Assembly: GCA_030699055.1 (NCBI GenBank)
Contig: JAUYKX010000273.1
Span: 1 to 6,313, forward strand
DNA: 6,313 nucleotides
Source: Candidatus Nanopelagicales bacterium
GTDB taxonomy: Bacteria; Actinomycetota; Actinomycetes; S36-B12; UBA10799
Reading direction: 5' to 3'
Within the stretch, counting starts at the first letter, position 1; every line of letters begins with the position of its first letter. The notes under the pieces are model-generated. The model was not told where the DNA came from, did no database searches, and saw only the letters and a program-made list of their open reading frames with translations. The position numbers and the translations under genes were made by a program. Positions 6,061 through 6,313 of this stretch are shown here, piece after piece.

Positions 6061-6313
6061 CTAGCCCAGCCCGATTCGGTGGGGTTCCGACATCGCGGCG
6101 GATCCGACTGGGGAGTTGATGAACTGCTGGCGGGCGATTTCGAGCTGCTCGGGGACCTGCGATCGGCGATCGAGCCAACGGAACACCGCCGGATATTCGC
6201 GCATGGTTGTGTTGACCGACAACTCTTTGGTCCCGGTTAACCACTGGGAGAGGCCACCTCGACTATCCACGTTGGTGATCATTCCGTAAGGAATGCTCCA
6301 ATCTGCCCGCCGG
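6061..6313 (-). CDS. C-terminal end of an unrecognised protein, 5' partial
   Basis: An open frame enters from the right edge and runs about 83 codons to a TAG at 6061-6063. The visible part includes ADWSIPYGMITNVDSRGG near its start, then EYPAVFRWLDRRSQVPEQLE and QQFINSPVG, ending SEPHRIGLG. It has a balanced amino-acid composition with tryptophan, tyrosine and phenylalanine, G or C at most third codon positions, and no membrane segment. This supports real coding far better than the competing frame over the same bases, which is rich in arginine, proline and histidine with few acidic residues. ATG 6282 is an internal methionine rather than a likely start, because the frame remains open upstream to the edge. 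I do not recognise the family and assign no function. It is followed after 2 nt by the cyclase start, so both are probably on one transcript. Confidence 0.7.
   Translation of the reverse strand, partial: RRADWSIPYGMITNVDSRGGLSQWLTGTKELSVNTTMREYPAVFRWLDRRSQVPEQLEIARQQFINSPVGSAAMSEPHRIGLG

Noticed and set aside
1..6313. Mobile element, CRISPR, tRNA/rRNA, toxin-antitoxin or defence system
   Set aside because: No transposase or integrase frame, regularly spaced repeats, RNA gene or known defence motif was found on either strand; nearly all bases belong to recognised or coherent genes.

Overview
The window is a high-GC, densely packed stretch of chromosome, most likely from an actinomycete. Two proteins point that way. 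The RmlC protein resembles the Mycobacterium tuberculosis enzyme closely, with matching active-site numbering. The minus-strand cyclase has the Rv1264/Rv2212 layout, a helical regulatory domain followed by a class III catalytic domain. These are recognised from memory of the families; no search was run, and the genus cannot be fixed.

Bases 1-5028 (+ strand) are the downstream end of a cell-surface polysaccharide locus. In order they hold: the ATPase of an ABC-2 type polysaccharide exporter (5' end cut by the window); a GT-C type membrane glycosyltransferase; rmlA (glucose-1-phosphate thymidylyltransferase); ugd (UDP-glucose 6-dehydrogenase); and rmlC (dTDP-4-dehydrorhamnose 3,5-epimerase). 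The genes overlap, abut or lie 9 nt apart, except for a 72-nt gap before ugd. Together they imply synthesis of dTDP-sugar (on the way to dTDP-L-rhamnose) and UDP-glucuronate, transfer of a lipid-linked sugar outside the membrane, and ABC export of a glycan. rmlB, rmlD and the exporter permease are not in the window.

Bases 5039-6313 (- strand) converge on this operon with only 10 nt between the stop codons. They hold a complete class III adenylate cyclase with an N-terminal regulatory domain. Upstream of it, 2 nt away, is the C-terminal end of a gene I do not recognise, which enters from the right edge.

The most unusual non-coding feature is the gap before ugd. It is AT-rich and has a perfect 10-bp inverted repeat whose right arm can also pair with a third copy next to the ugd ribosome binding site. 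I see no CRISPR array, tRNA, rRNA, insertion sequence, phage gene or defence system, and nothing that makes a clearly new biological system. The window is mostly ordinary glycan biosynthesis plus a signalling gene.
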